Notes under the pieces: generated by a model
The model's database searches: none
What the model was told of the DNA's origin: nothing
Seen by the model: only the letters and a program-made list of their open reading frames with translations
Made by a program: the position numbers and the translations under genes
Part shown: positions 45,099 to 55,504 of the stretch, in pieces
How positions within the stretch are numbered: position 1 is the stretch's first letter
How the letters are laid out: every line of letters starts with the position of its first letter
NCBI GenBank assembly: GCA_025991245.1
Contig: BQMJ01000013.1
Coordinates: forward strand, 1 to 64,000
DNA: 64,000 bases
From: Galdieria partita
Lineage: Eukaryota > Rhodophyta > Bangiophyceae > Galdieriales > Galdieriaceae
Direction: 5' to 3'

Positions 45099-47956
45099 CT
45101 AAGCTTTGTTTTCTATGGTTCGTTCTTCAGCATTGGGTTGAATTTCAAACAGCGTCGCTTCTCCTGAAACCAAATCATTCGGACCAAAATGTATTTCCTT
45201 TATATATCCAGCAACAGGAGAAAGAATCTGATGCGTCATTTTCATAGCTTCCAACACCAAAATGGGATCACCTTTGTTCACTTGTTGACCTACTGTGGCC
45301 AATACTTTAGCTACACGTCCTGGCATAGGAGTTTGAACCTTGTCCAATGAATAAGACTTTGTGCATCAAGAAAGACAATACTTACTGTTCCATGAGATAT
45401 GGTAGAGCTGCTTTCCAAAGATTCTCCTCTTTCAAAAGCAAGCATACTTTTTGAACGATTGAAACGTGCAACGATAGCTGAACTATCTGTCAAGTCCTTA
45501 TAACCCAATATGGACTTGTTTCCTATGAGAGAACTCTGGCCTTCTCGATAGACAACAACTTGAGGCCCAACTTGATAAACATCTATCCATTCTCGAAATG
45601 TCGTTCCATATGGTTCACTGAGCACATCCGTTTCGCTGCCTTGTGACAACTTCCATTCTAGTTTCATTCTTATCATATAATCTGCTGATGCTTTGGTCCC
45701 AGCTCTTATAGCCATGCCATCTAATTCATTCAATACAATTTGCTTTTCTAAAATACGAACCATTGCTTGATGTTCCTTCAACTTGGCCAAAAACAATAAA
45801 CCTGAAGGTTCCGAATCTTCCAATCGTGTCAGTTGTATCTGGATTTCCTTGTCTTTTTCTGCAGCGGTTGAGAACTTGTCAGGAATCAATTCCATAGAAT
45901 AACGTTGTTCTAAATGCAAACGGAACAAGGATAAAGAAGGAAGACACCAAGGATCACCATTTTGACGTGAATGTTGTACATGAGAATCAAATAAAAACTG
46001 AGCAACGGAAGCACAAACTGCACAATGTCGAACAACCCAACCTGGCAATGGCATAATCAAGTCTTCCATATTTCGCTCTAGAAAGCCAGTATCTATTCCT
46101 GTAGCCGCAAATTCTTCCAAACGTAAGATTCGTTGAACAAATTCGATATTCGTTGGAATACCAAATACACGAGTATGAAATAATGCTTCGACCAGTTTTT
46201 GTCTTGCTGCTTCTCTCGATTGACCTGATACAATCAACTTGGCAATCATTGGATCATAAAATACACCAACCATATCTCCTTCTTTCATACCCGAATCAAT
46301 ACGAATAGGAATGGAAGGATTAGAAGAAAAAGATTGTGATGTCGTTGGATAACTAAGTTTTCGAATAGTTCCTGCTTGAGGAAGGAATTGATCAAAAGGA
46401 TTCTCTGCATAAATTCTAACTTCCATTGCATGACCTCTTAATGGAATCTGATGTTGATGTAAAATGGGTAAATATTCTTCATTCGTCACTCGAAGTTGCC
46501 ATTCTACCAAGTCTTGCCCAGTTATCATTTCTGTAACGGGATGTTCGACTTGTAAGCGAGTATTCATTTCCATAAAATAAAAGGGAGGATTTGTTTTCCA
46601 ATCTTTTTCTGCCGACTGTTCGTTGAACGATTCCAATCGAGTCGCATCCAAAATAAACTCTACCGTCCCTGCATTTTCATAACCAACTGCTTTGGCTGCT
46701 GCGACTGCAGTCTCGCCCAGTAAACTACGAAGACTTGAAGAAATACCAGGAGCTGGTGCCTCTTCAATGATCTTTTGATGTCTACGTTGAACAGAACAAT
46801 CTCTTTCATACAAGTGTACACAGTTGCCATGTTTGTCAGCTACAATTTGCACTTCTACATGACGAGAGACTGCCAAGTACTTTTCTAAAAGAATATGAGT
46901 ATCTCCAAAAGAACTTGACGCTTCAGCACGAGAAGCTTCTAGTAAACTTAAAAACTCCGATTCGGAATGTACAATCTTCATTCCTTTACCACCACCTCCC
47001 ATAGAAGGCTTGATCATGACTGGAAACCCTAACCAAAAATAAACATCATTCGTTGGTCCAAATACCAAACAAAAAAACTACCAATTCTTTTGGCTTCTTC
47101 GAGCAATCTCTTGTCCGACTGGTCATCTCCATGATAGCCTGGAACTACAGGAACACCAGCCGCTTGCATAATCGATCTCGCAGCAGCTTTTGATCCCTGA
47201 CAACAAGTTTACTAACAAGAGTTGAAAGAATATTCAACTAACCATTTTCTTTATGGCTTCAACGGGTGGGCCCTAATATCAAAACTTGCTTGAGTTTCTC
47301 ACGTTCTTACAAAGCTATCAAATACGTACCACAAACAGGATACCGTTTTGTTGACACTTTTCTGCAAAAATACTATTTTCACTAAGAAAACCATAACCTG
47401 GATGAATGACTTGAGCACCGACTTGTTTGGCAGCTCGTATAATATTGTTCATGTTTAAATAACTCTCTGTAGAAGGTGGAGGACCTACGACAATCTTCAA
47501 CAACAAACAAACAACAAATACATTACTCACCTATTCGAACAGCTTCATCTGCCCAGTCGACGTGCATCGAGTTACGATCAGCGTCACTATAAATAGCTAC
47601 AGTCTTCAATCCCAATCTCTTTGCAGTGCTACGGATAACAATGAACCAAGCTAGACAATACTTGACTAGAAAAAGCAATACCGAAAAACTCGACAAGCTA
47701 TTTCTCCACGATTCGCAACAAGTAGCTTGTCAAAGCGGAACGATGGCTGAGTGTTGCGATCGATTACTTTCCCGGTTTCTATATGCTCTTTCAGTGTTTC
47801 AAGTACCAAGCGTGTGCTATGAAAACTTTGTTTTCGTAAAACACCGAGTGAAAAAGAAGAACAAGTATACGATGACAACCATATACTTTTACAAAGGTTT
47901 TCAAAGTAGTTTCTAAAAGGCAACCCTTTCCACATGACAAGCCAGAACTGTGTCAA
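45099..47956 (-). CDS. MCCA: Biotin-containing alpha subunit of acyl-CoA carboxylase, probably 3-methylcrotonyl-CoA carboxylase
   Basis: Seven exons that join in frame: from the preferred Met at 47935, 47935-47682, 47628-47531, 47484-47330, 47272-47243, 47196-47082, 47028-45386 and 45338-45099, giving 844 residues. Biotin carboxylase domain: [24 protein letters not shown], the ATP-grasp Gly loop [46 protein letters not shown] and [15 protein letters not shown] long middle region follows. The C-terminal biotinyl domain is PMPGRVAKV...[10 protein letters not shown], with the biotinylated Lys. The N-terminus looks like a mitochondrial presequence. Intron 45339-45385 sits just before the biotinyl domain. 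In leucine breakdown this subunit works with the MCC beta subunit. Propionyl-CoA carboxylase alpha is the alternative. Confidence 0.9.
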
Positions 47957-48195
47957 TGGGACAAATTAACTCGAGTCTTTCTGGCAACTCTTACGAGAAA
48001 TATCTTCCTATTGACTTGCACTTTTTCTGATATGAGTATCATAAAAATATGAAAACTCTCTTATTCAAAAACCTAGTAGAGCTCCTAAACTGTTTCTTCC
48101 AGCTTATTCACCTGTAGCTACGTGTCTGTCACAAATATCAAGTCTCCAGAAAACTCATAGTTTCTTCACAAGTATCCAGAAAGATATAAAAACCA

Positions 48196-48537
48196 TCAAT
48201 GGAAGGTTTCTTTCTTCTCACGCTTTTCTTCCATCAAGACTTCCTTTAGTTTTTGAAATAGCTCCTTCTTGGTTACTTGAAGTCTTTGTATTTCTTCCTT
48301 CAAACTTTGTATTTCTTTTTCTTCTTGTTCTAACTGCGTCGTATCCCACTGGCTTAATGGTTGTAAAGCCTCTTGTCCAGGTACCTCTACTTGTTGTTCC
48401 TCTTCTCCTTTCATCAAGGCAAGTTCTGCAAGCTTTATTTTCTTTATTTCTTCCATAAAAAAAGGCATATCTTCGTTGGAAGGTCCATCAAAGATATGAA
48501 CACGAGGTTTACGCGCCTTTTCTGAAGCTCTCAACAT
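48196..48537 (-). CDS. Small coiled-coil protein of unknown function
   Basis: 113 residues, intronless. The N-terminal part (KPRVHIFDGPSNEDMPFFMEEIKKIK) is well composed and looks conserved. Residues of about 68-108 form a strongly charged heptad-type coiled coil (EQEEKEIQSLKEEIQRL...). I do not recognise the family. Its own promoter would lie in the 465-bp region shared with the ammonium transporter gene. Probably a real gene given its codon use and clean composition. Confidence 0.55.
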   Translation of the reverse strand: MLRASEKARKPRVHIFDGPSNEDMPFFMEEIKKIKLAELALMKGEEEQQVEVPGQEALQPLSQWDTTQLEQEEKEIQSLKEEIQRLQVTKKELFQKLKEVLMEEKREKKETFH

Positions 48538-49002
48538 CCTTTATTTCCCGTCTCTCATCATCGATCAACGGAATGATTCAAAAGCCACTTGGGGTCCCCA
48601 ATGCATCATTATATATATATTAATTATATTGGAAAATAGATAGACAACTAATATTATCAAAATTATCCACAAAGCCAAGTTTTGAGAGTTGCCATCATCT
48701 TTAATCATAGATCATTTTTGAGAATACTCATTTCCAACAAAAACTTTCAATTTGAATTTGTCTAGTTGTTCATGATATCTTCTCCACACGAGATAATGAT
48801 TTGCATAATACTACTTTACGCATGTTCACTCGTTCAATACAACAGCTGTCAATCGGTGACAATCGTCAACGGAAAAAATTTCCGTTGGTGACCCTCATGT
48901 AAAAAGTGGTCTATAAAAATTCTTTCACTCGTCACCTTTCCATAAGATTTGTGTCTTGAGGAGTTCTTGTTGTCAGAAATCAATACTGTCGAAGATAAGG
49001 AA
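48538..49002. promoter_or_regulatory. Divergent promoter region upstream of the ammonium transporter
   Basis: 465 bp between the small coiled-coil gene (-) and the ammonium transporter (+). Includes a (TA)n-like AT-rich patch at about 48608-48632. No gene seen. An imperfect inverted repeat, CGGTGACAATCGTCAACGG near 48853 with CCGTTGGTGACC at about 48881, may be a hairpin or an operator-like site. Confidence 0.35.
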
Positions 49003-50661
49003 ATGACAGATCTTGGAGACTTTAGTATAACAGTAACAACAAGTTCAGGAAATAATGTCACTGCAAACATTGCAGATATCATTGTATCTGCTTTAAATAG
49101 CACCAAGGTACAATACAATGGAGTACCTTTATATGAATGGCTTATTGGAAACGCATTTTCTTCGACAAACGGTGCTGATACTATGTTTGCCCTGTATGCT
49201 CTGTATCTGGTGTTCTTTATGCATCTTGGCTTTGCCATGTTGACTGCAGGATGTGTTCGAGCTAAAAACGCAAAAAATGCCTGTATGTTATTGTTAATCG
49301 ACTGGGCAGTAGGAACTCTCGCTTATTATTTATTTGGTTATGCATTTGCGTTTGGTGCGAAACCTTCAGAAGGTGCGAGAGGATTTATTGGTTCTCACTT
49401 CTTCGCTATGTCTGGTGTTCCTACCAGAGATGCTAATCTAATCAGTGGATTCCCTTCCAATGATATCATTGGTTATTTTTCATCTCTTCCTGCAGGTGCT
49501 AGAGCTCCTGCTGCAGATGATAGTGGTAGTTGGGGAAATATGTTGTTTCAATGGAGTTTTTGTATTACTGCTGCAGCTATTGTTAGTGGATCCGTATGTG
49601 AGAGAGTTTCTGTATTGGGATATTCCATCTTTTCATTTTGGATGACCAGTTGGATATATCCTGTTTATGAACATTGGGTATGGGATTCTTTTGGTTGGTT
49701 TGGTGCTTTGAAATCCGATGGACCTTTATTTGCTGGTAGTGGTTATATCGACTATGCAGGCTCTGGAGTAGTACACACTATTGGAGGCGTTGCTGCCTTG
49801 TGGGGTGCGATATTTGTAGGTCCAAGAATTGGAAGAATTGATAGCAATGGAAAGATGGTTCCTATACCTGGTCATAGTTCAGTTTTGGTGGTATTAGGAA
49901 CGATGATTCTTATTTTCGGTTGGTATGGCTTCAATCCTGGTTCAGCACTAGCCATCAGTTTACCTTCTCAATATACAACAGTCATGCGATGTGCTATCAA
50001 TACAACCATTGCACCTGCAGCAGCAGGCGTAGCTTCCATGATCATTACTCGAATACTTTATAAGAATTATGATGTGAATGCAATGTGCAATTGTATTATT
50101 GGTGGTTTAGTAGCCATCACTGCTCCTTGTTCAACGATAGAGAATTGGGCTGCAGTGATATGTGGAGTGGGTGCTGCCATTGTTTATCATGTGGGTTGTC
50201 GTGTTGAACAATGGCTTAAGATTGATGATCCTCTGGATGCTGTATCTGTGCATGCTTTATGTGGTAATTGGGGTTTGATTGTGGTTGGTTTATTTGCTGC
50301 GAGAGATGCACGTTATGCTGCTTATGGAAGTGCACCTGCTTGGGGTGCTTTTATGGGTGGAGGTGGAGACTTGTTGGCTTGTCAACTGATTGGCATATGT
50401 ATTCTTTGGGGTTGGGTTAGTGCTATGAGTATATTTATGTTTTCTATTTTGAAATATTTTGGAATTCTTCGTGTCAGTCCTGAAGAGGAAATGGAAGGTT
50501 TGGATACTTCCAAACATGGCGGAGCTTGCTATCCACCTGATTTTTCAGAGGAGTATGGTTTCAAGAGTGTAGTGGATACAGATGAAGAAGTTCAATACGG
50601 TATGACAAAAGAACGTGGAATAGAAGAACAACAAGTAACTTCCGCACATTTATCAGCATAA
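49003..50661 (+). CDS. AMT1: Ammonium transporter (AMT family)
   Basis: Intronless, 552 residues from the first ATG. An 11-helix membrane protein of the plasma membrane that takes up ammonium. Hallmarks: the AMT opening helix FFMHLGFAMLTAGCVRAKNAKNA, the DYAGSGVVHTIGG stretch with the pore His, FGWYGFNPGSALAIS, VHALCGNWGLIVVGLFA with the second pore His, and a C-terminal regulatory tail GLDTSKHGGACY that in plant AMTs contacts the neighbouring subunit of the trimer. The N-terminus is extracellular, with several Asn-X-Ser/Thr sites. The extra upstream in-frame codons from 48949 have no ATG. Nitrogen supply is the likely regulator, but no motif proves it. Confidence 0.95.
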   Translation: MTDLGDFSITVTTSSGNNVTANIADIIVSALNSTKVQYNGVPLYEWLIGNAFSSTNGADTMFALYALYLVFFMHLGFAMLTAGCVRAKNAKNACMLLLIDWAVGTLAYYLFGYAFAFGAKPSEGARGFIGSHFFAMSGVPTRDANLISGFPSNDIIGYFSSLPAGARAPAADDSGSWGNMLFQWSFCITAAAIVSGSVCERVSVLGYSIFSFWMTSWIYPVYEHWVWDSFGWFGALKSDGPLFAGSGYIDYAGSGVVHTIGGVAALWGAIFVGPRIGRIDSNGKMVPIPGHSSVLVVLGTMILIFGWYGFNPGSALAISLPSQYTTVMRCAINTTIAPAAAGVASMIITRILYKNYDVNAMCNCIIGGLVAITAPCSTIENWAAVICGVGAAIVYHVGCRVEQWLKIDDPLDAVSVHALCGNWGLIVVGLFAARDARYAAYGSAPAWGAFMGGGGDLLACQLIGICILWGWVSAMSIFMFSILKYFGILRVSPEEEMEGLDTSKHGGACYPPDFSEEYGFKSVVDTDEEVQYGMTKERGIEEQQVTSAHLSA

Positions 50662-50927
50662 GGCTTTCCAGTCTATATTGTTTTTGTTGTTTTTGTTGTT
50701 GTTGACTTATAGAATGGAGAGCATTGTATTTGTATTTCCGTGGATCCATATGTATTTCGATACATAATAAGAATAATAATATACATGTGGAGCTTTGGGA
50801 AGACGAATAAAAAGAAAATTTGTGAATGAAACAATGTTGTTTTGAGAAAGAGAGAGAGAATAAAGATATCGATTGGAAACAATGTTTTGTAGGAACAAAA
50901 TGTGTCGTATAATGGAAATAAATGTAA

Positions 50928-52718
50928 ATGAAATGGGACAAAAGGAGAATGTCGAATCTTTTTCTGTTGGACAGTGAGTTAAGCATGTGGCAAGGAGAAT
51001 TTACTTGGGCTGGTGGGTTACTTACTCGTTCTATTTGGCAAAAAGGGTCCACCTTTGCCTTGCCAAGGGATATTTGGTCTATTCTTTTTGGAACGTTGTG
51101 GTTTCTTGGATGGCTGTTATTGTTTATTTGGATACTTGCCACTACTTCTGCCGTACAAAATTGGCTGGTCTATGGCTATCGTTGGTTGTTCACACCTTGT
51201 TACAAAAAGATACCTTTTGTTGGAAAACCTCATGAATTGTCTTGGTGGAGATATCTTTTTTATGGTCACTCGTCCTATGCTGCAGTTATGGCGTCTCCTA
51301 TTGAAATTGCCAGGTGGTTTCTGCAGTCAAAAAGTACTTTGCATTCTGATATATTCAGTTACTGTTTTATGTTTCTTGCTCCAAGGATAGCGTTGGTTTC
51401 TCCAGAAGCAGCCAAACATGTGATGGTGAAGAATGTACGCAACTATGTAAAACCTCCCATGGTACGACAAGGCTTATCCAATTTGTTGGGAAACAAAGGA
51501 ATCTTATTAGCTGAAGGAGAAGATCATGCTAGACAACGAAGAATTATTTTGCCAGCTTTTCACTTCGATGCTTTGGTTCATTTGGGTCCCATTTTTCGTG
51601 CACAAGGACGACAAGTTGTTCAACGTTGGTTGAATCGAAGCAAACCAGAGGAACCCATCGATGTACATTTGGATATGACACAAGTGACGATGAATGTGAT
51701 TGCGTTGGCAGCATTCGGATATGATCCAAACACTGACTCGGGACAAGAATTGTATCGAGCATATCGAGATATCTTTACACAGAGACCACCATCGAGAATG
51801 TTATCCATGTTGTTTTCGTTATTACCCAATGGATTGTTGAGAAATATACCCTTATCAAGACTGATGAGAAGACAACAAAGTAACGTACGTCTGGTCAAGA
51901 AAAAGGTGACAGAAATGGTACAAAAACGACGTGAAGAATATGAAGCATTATGGAAGGAGGGAAAGCCTACTAGTCATAGAGATTTATTGGATATGTTGGT
52001 GGCTGCTAGAGATTATCCAGAGTTGGAAAAGAAAAGTTCCAATTTGCCTTATTTAACGGATGAAGAAATTACCAGTCAAGCATTGACATTTATGGCAGCT
52101 GGACAAGTAACCACAGCAGTGTTATTATCTTGGACATTGTTCGAATTGAGTATTCATCCAAAAGTACAAGAAAAATTGAGAAAAGAATTGCAAACTTTGG
52201 CTGCTATCAACTCGGAAACATCATCTTCCGTCCCATTACAACGTGATGCTGAACTAGTCCAACAATTGGATAAATTGGAGTATTTGGATGCCGTTTTACA
52301 TGAAAGCCTTCGATTACATCCTCCTGTGTTATTTATCACCAGACAAGCGGTACAAGATGATGAAATTGTTGGTTATCCCATTTCTCGAGGTGCTATTGTC
52401 AACATTCCTATCGTAGCATTGCATAGAGATCCTGAGCAGTGGGGATCGGATGCAGAAAGTTTTCGTCCAGAACGCTTTTTATCCAGTGAGAACCACAATG
52501 CTATGCAACGACATCCCATGGCTTGGTTGCCATTCTTGTATGGAACTCGAGCTTGTACAGGTCAAAGATTTGCCATGTTGGAAGCAAAGACCATTCTTTT
52601 TGAATTGTTGACCAAAGTATCTGTACAGTTACAACCAGGTTGTGAGGTAAAGGGACATGGAATGGTCTCTGTTCCTCGCGACGTTCGTTTGCAAGTCGTT
52701 GATTTGTATCAAGAATAA
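50928..52718 (+). CDS. Membrane-anchored cytochrome P450
   Basis: Intronless, 596 residues, long for a P450 (usually about 500). One hydrophobic anchor near residues 40-70 (LWFLGWLLLFIWIL) precedes the catalytic domain. Landmarks: ARQRRIILPAFH in helix C, ESLRLHPP (ExxR, helix K), FRPERFL, and the haem loop PFLYGTRACTGQRFA with the Cys ligand at about 542. The I-helix oxygen-activation motif reads AAGQVTTA (about 389-396): the threonine is present but the acidic residue before it is replaced by valine. Family membership is clear. The CYP subfamily and substrate are not; CYP4/CYP97-like sterol, fatty-acid or carotenoid hydroxylases are possibilities. Confidence 0.9.
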   Translation: MKWDKRRMSNLFLLDSELSMWQGEFTWAGGLLTRSIWQKGSTFALPRDIWSILFGTLWFLGWLLLFIWILATTSAVQNWLVYGYRWLFTPCYKKIPFVGKPHELSWWRYLFYGHSSYAAVMASPIEIARWFLQSKSTLHSDIFSYCFMFLAPRIALVSPEAAKHVMVKNVRNYVKPPMVRQGLSNLLGNKGILLAEGEDHARQRRIILPAFHFDALVHLGPIFRAQGRQVVQRWLNRSKPEEPIDVHLDMTQVTMNVIALAAFGYDPNTDSGQELYRAYRDIFTQRPPSRMLSMLFSLLPNGLLRNIPLSRLMRRQQSNVRLVKKKVTEMVQKRREEYEALWKEGKPTSHRDLLDMLVAARDYPELEKKSSNLPYLTDEEITSQALTFMAAGQVTTAVLLSWTLFELSIHPKVQEKLRKELQTLAAINSETSSSVPLQRDAELVQQLDKLEYLDAVLHESLRLHPPVLFITRQAVQDDEIVGYPISRGAIVNIPIVALHRDPEQWGSDAESFRPERFLSSENHNAMQRHPMAWLPFLYGTRACTGQRFAMLEAKTILFELLTKVSVQLQPGCEVKGHGMVSVPRDVRLQVVDLYQE

Positions 52719-52856
52719 AACGGACTTGTGAGAGAGAATAATAAAGAGGATATGTGATGGTTGTCCATTTGAAAAGAGAAAAGGAAAGACCCATTTTTGT
52801 AAAATCATTTTGGACACCAAAAAGCGAGAGATCACCAGAGCTCTCCTTTCTGAAAG

Positions 52857-53956
52857 ATGAATTCACTCTTTCAAAAACTTGCACTGACTGGAAAAACAGC
52901 AATCATTACGGGTGGTGCAAGAGTAAGTAGGATAGACAAAAGAACAACAACATTCCTTTGTTGAAAGAAACCAAAGGGTATTGGCAAAAACTTTGCCAAA
53001 ACACTGGCTCAAGCAGGGACTGCATCCGTCGGTATTTTGGATGCAAAGGGTAGCCACGATACATGTGACGAGTTGCAACAACAGTTTCCAGACACCCGGT
53101 TTCTACCCTATCAAGTGGTAAATTGTGAATTTCAAGTTGGATTGGATATCAACAATGGGTGTTAGGATGTCTCACAAAAGGAATCGATCGATGAAGCTGT
53201 CGACCATTTCGCAAATAGTCAAGGAAAACGTCTCGATAGTGAGTATCGGTATAAGTTGAACAAGAGAGAGATGGATTGGAGGATTGTCTAGTTGCTTGTA
53301 ACAATGCAGCCATCATATATAGTGGTACGGATGCTTCGTTTGATGCAGAGAATGCAAGTTTGGAACAATGGCAAAAGACGATACAAGTCAATCTTACTGC
53401 AAGTAGTGCTTTGAATGGTTGATGGTGGTTGTGTGATGATTTGCCAAGATAGGGAGTATTTCTGTGTTGTCAAGCGGAAGCTAAATGGATGATACCCAGA
53501 AAATATGGAAAGATAATCAACATAGCATCCATGTCAGGTGAGGAGACAAGGATAGACGAAAGCAAGAGATCATCATCATGTTGAATTAGGACACATTGTG
53601 AATCATCCTCAGAAACATGTAGCTTATCACACTGCCAAAGCAGGAGTCGTTCATTTGACGAGAACTTTGGGAGCTGAATGGGCAGAGAAAGGAATTCATG
53701 TGAATTGTATTTCACCAGGTTATATGGATACTTGGCAAACTTCTTGTAAGTATTCGGGATAGCTAGTTTGATTGATAAATGTCTGCTAGTTGAACAAGTG
53801 AAACCATTGCGAGAATATTGGATACAGTTGACTCCTGCCAAACGATTGGGACAAGTACAAGACTTGGACGGTCCATTTCTTCTGTTGGCAAGTGATGCGA
53901 GCTCATTCATGTACGGCTCAGAAATCATTGTTGATGGAGGCTATTGTCTGTGGTAA
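52857..53956 (+). CDS. Short-chain dehydrogenase, polyol/xylulose reductase-like
   Basis: About seven or eight tiny exons encode roughly 265 residues. Cofactor motif TGGAR/GIGKNFA is split by an intron directly inside the glycine motif. NNAA ([10 protein letters not shown]), catalytic Ser in IINIASMS, and YHTAK (Tyr and Lys of the active site) are present. [12 protein letters not shown] and SEIIVDGGY at the end complete the classical [17 protein letters not shown] resembles the sorbose/L-xylulose reductase and mannitol dehydrogenase branch, which interconverts sugars and polyols with NADP(H). Introns are about 40-70 nt. Such an enzyme suits an alga able to grow on polyols, but the substrate is inferred. 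Confidence 0.83.
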
Positions 53957-54298
53957 TATGGGATTCTATGAGTATACTCATTCTTCTCAAAATAAATCAT
54001 ACGAGTGTCTTGATCATCCGTACACAGAACAATGCATATATTTATTCTACCAATAGTAACTAGTCTATATTTTTTTGTCATACTCATACGAACCAAGTAT
54101 ATCGTTACGCAGTATCTTCAACAAGTGACAAAATGGATATCCTCTGCATACTGCTAGTAACGATAAAACTTGTTCGGAACAAACACACAAACCAACAGCT
54201 TACTCAACCAAAAAACAATCAACTATATACAATTGTAGAGTTTTGTGGCAGGCAGGTATACACAACCTCTGTACACATAGTCGAGAAAAACTCGTTTT
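53957..54298. other. Convergent intergenic region
   Basis: 342 bp between the 3' ends of the SDR and UBE2H genes. AT-rich with AAATAAAT near 53992 as a possible polyadenylation signal. No gene recognised. Confidence 0.45.
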
Positions 54299-55143
54299 TC
54301 AAACAAAAATGCCGCTTTCCACGACTGACGAACCAGTTACACCAACTTGCTTGCCTCCTGAAATTTCTGAACAGCTGGTCTCGTTGTCTTCCAAGTCACT
54401 CCACTCCGACTCGTTGTCACTGTCTTCTTCCAACTCTTTTTGGGAACAAGACGCAAAAAGACTCGGATGTGCATATCTTTGGACGTAATCTCTAACCTAC
54501 AAAAGAAAAACATCTTGCTTAAGCAGTCTGTTTGTAGGAGCTCACGACGAAACAAAAACTCACCTTGGCTATATACTTTTCCGGTTCTCTCATTTCCAAT
54601 GCCGCTGCCTCTCCATTCAAAGGGTCCGAGGGATTCGGATACGTAAGGAGTTGAGGCAAAAATACTTCAAAAATGTTGACCAAATCAAACATGGGTGACC
54701 ACGTCTGGTTAATAACGTCCAAACAAACTGAGCCTGACCTAAACATATTCAAGCATGAGAAACCATTGAAAAACACGAGAAACCCTGTAAACTTACATTT
54801 CATCCACATTGGGGTGATAAATACGGTTAACAAATCCAATGGAAGGTGACTTGTAAGGGTAAGCTTCTGGAAGCGTGACATGTACTTTCCAAACACCACC
54901 CTCATAAGGTGCTAAGGAGCAAAGGTGAGAACAAGACAAAGACATAAACTAAACCACCTACTATCTACTGGACCACAAAACTTGACAAAAAAGTCCCCCA
55001 TACGGTTATTTTCAGCTAGTTCTACTTCATACTCTGCCATCATCCTAAGAGCATATCAGTACACTATGCTTCCTAGTTTAAGAGGAACTGGTGACTCACA
55101 ATTTCATCAAGTCTGTTTCTCTTCTTTTACTTGGAGAAGCCAT
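54299..55143 (-). CDS. UBE2H: Ubiquitin-conjugating enzyme E2 H type
   Basis: Five exons on the - strand, about 185 residues. Order: [71 protein letters not shown] followed by [16 protein letters not shown] (active-site Cys), then [18 protein letters not shown] and the [17 protein letters not shown] helix. [16 protein letters not shown] and the [15 protein letters not shown] stretch are diagnostic for UBE2H (yeast Ubc8). The C-terminal tail is acidic ([15 protein letters not shown]), as in other UBE2H proteins. In yeast and animals it is the E2 for the GID/CTLH E3 ligase that degrades gluconeogenic enzymes. Whether that holds here is inference. Confidence 0.92.
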
Positions 55144-55504
55144 TTTATAAAGCAAAAAAACCAAGACCCAAAGTCCAAAAAAGGCGGAAACTGATCAACA
55201 GTAAAACGATGTCAAAATCCAATTGGCAGTAAAGGGAGATGAGGTTGGTTTGGCTTTTTCTAACCCCGAATTTCCGCCTGTTGTTCTGTTGCTCTTTCTC
55301 TCCAACACGAGATTACGAGGGTGCGGACAACGGACAGCCCGCTTTCTTGGAATTTGAAAGATGGAATACAGCACTTGTCATACATAGACAGAGGAGAAGG
55401 AGGGCTCTGTGTTGTGGATCGTGATGATATGAATTGCAAGTAGCGTACGAACAAGCCTTGTTGTGGTCTTGTTATATGTTACTGTATTTCATATTTATAA
55501 CCCG
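55144..55504. promoter_or_regulatory. Divergent promoter region
   Basis: 361 bp between UBE2H (-) and the coiled-coil gene (+). No reliable gene. Short open frames across it have no recognisable content. Confidence 0.4.

Noticed and set aside
54133-54495. 120-codon + strand frame over the UBE2H 3' end
   Set aside because: Antisense shadow of the last UBE2H exon and intergenic DNA.
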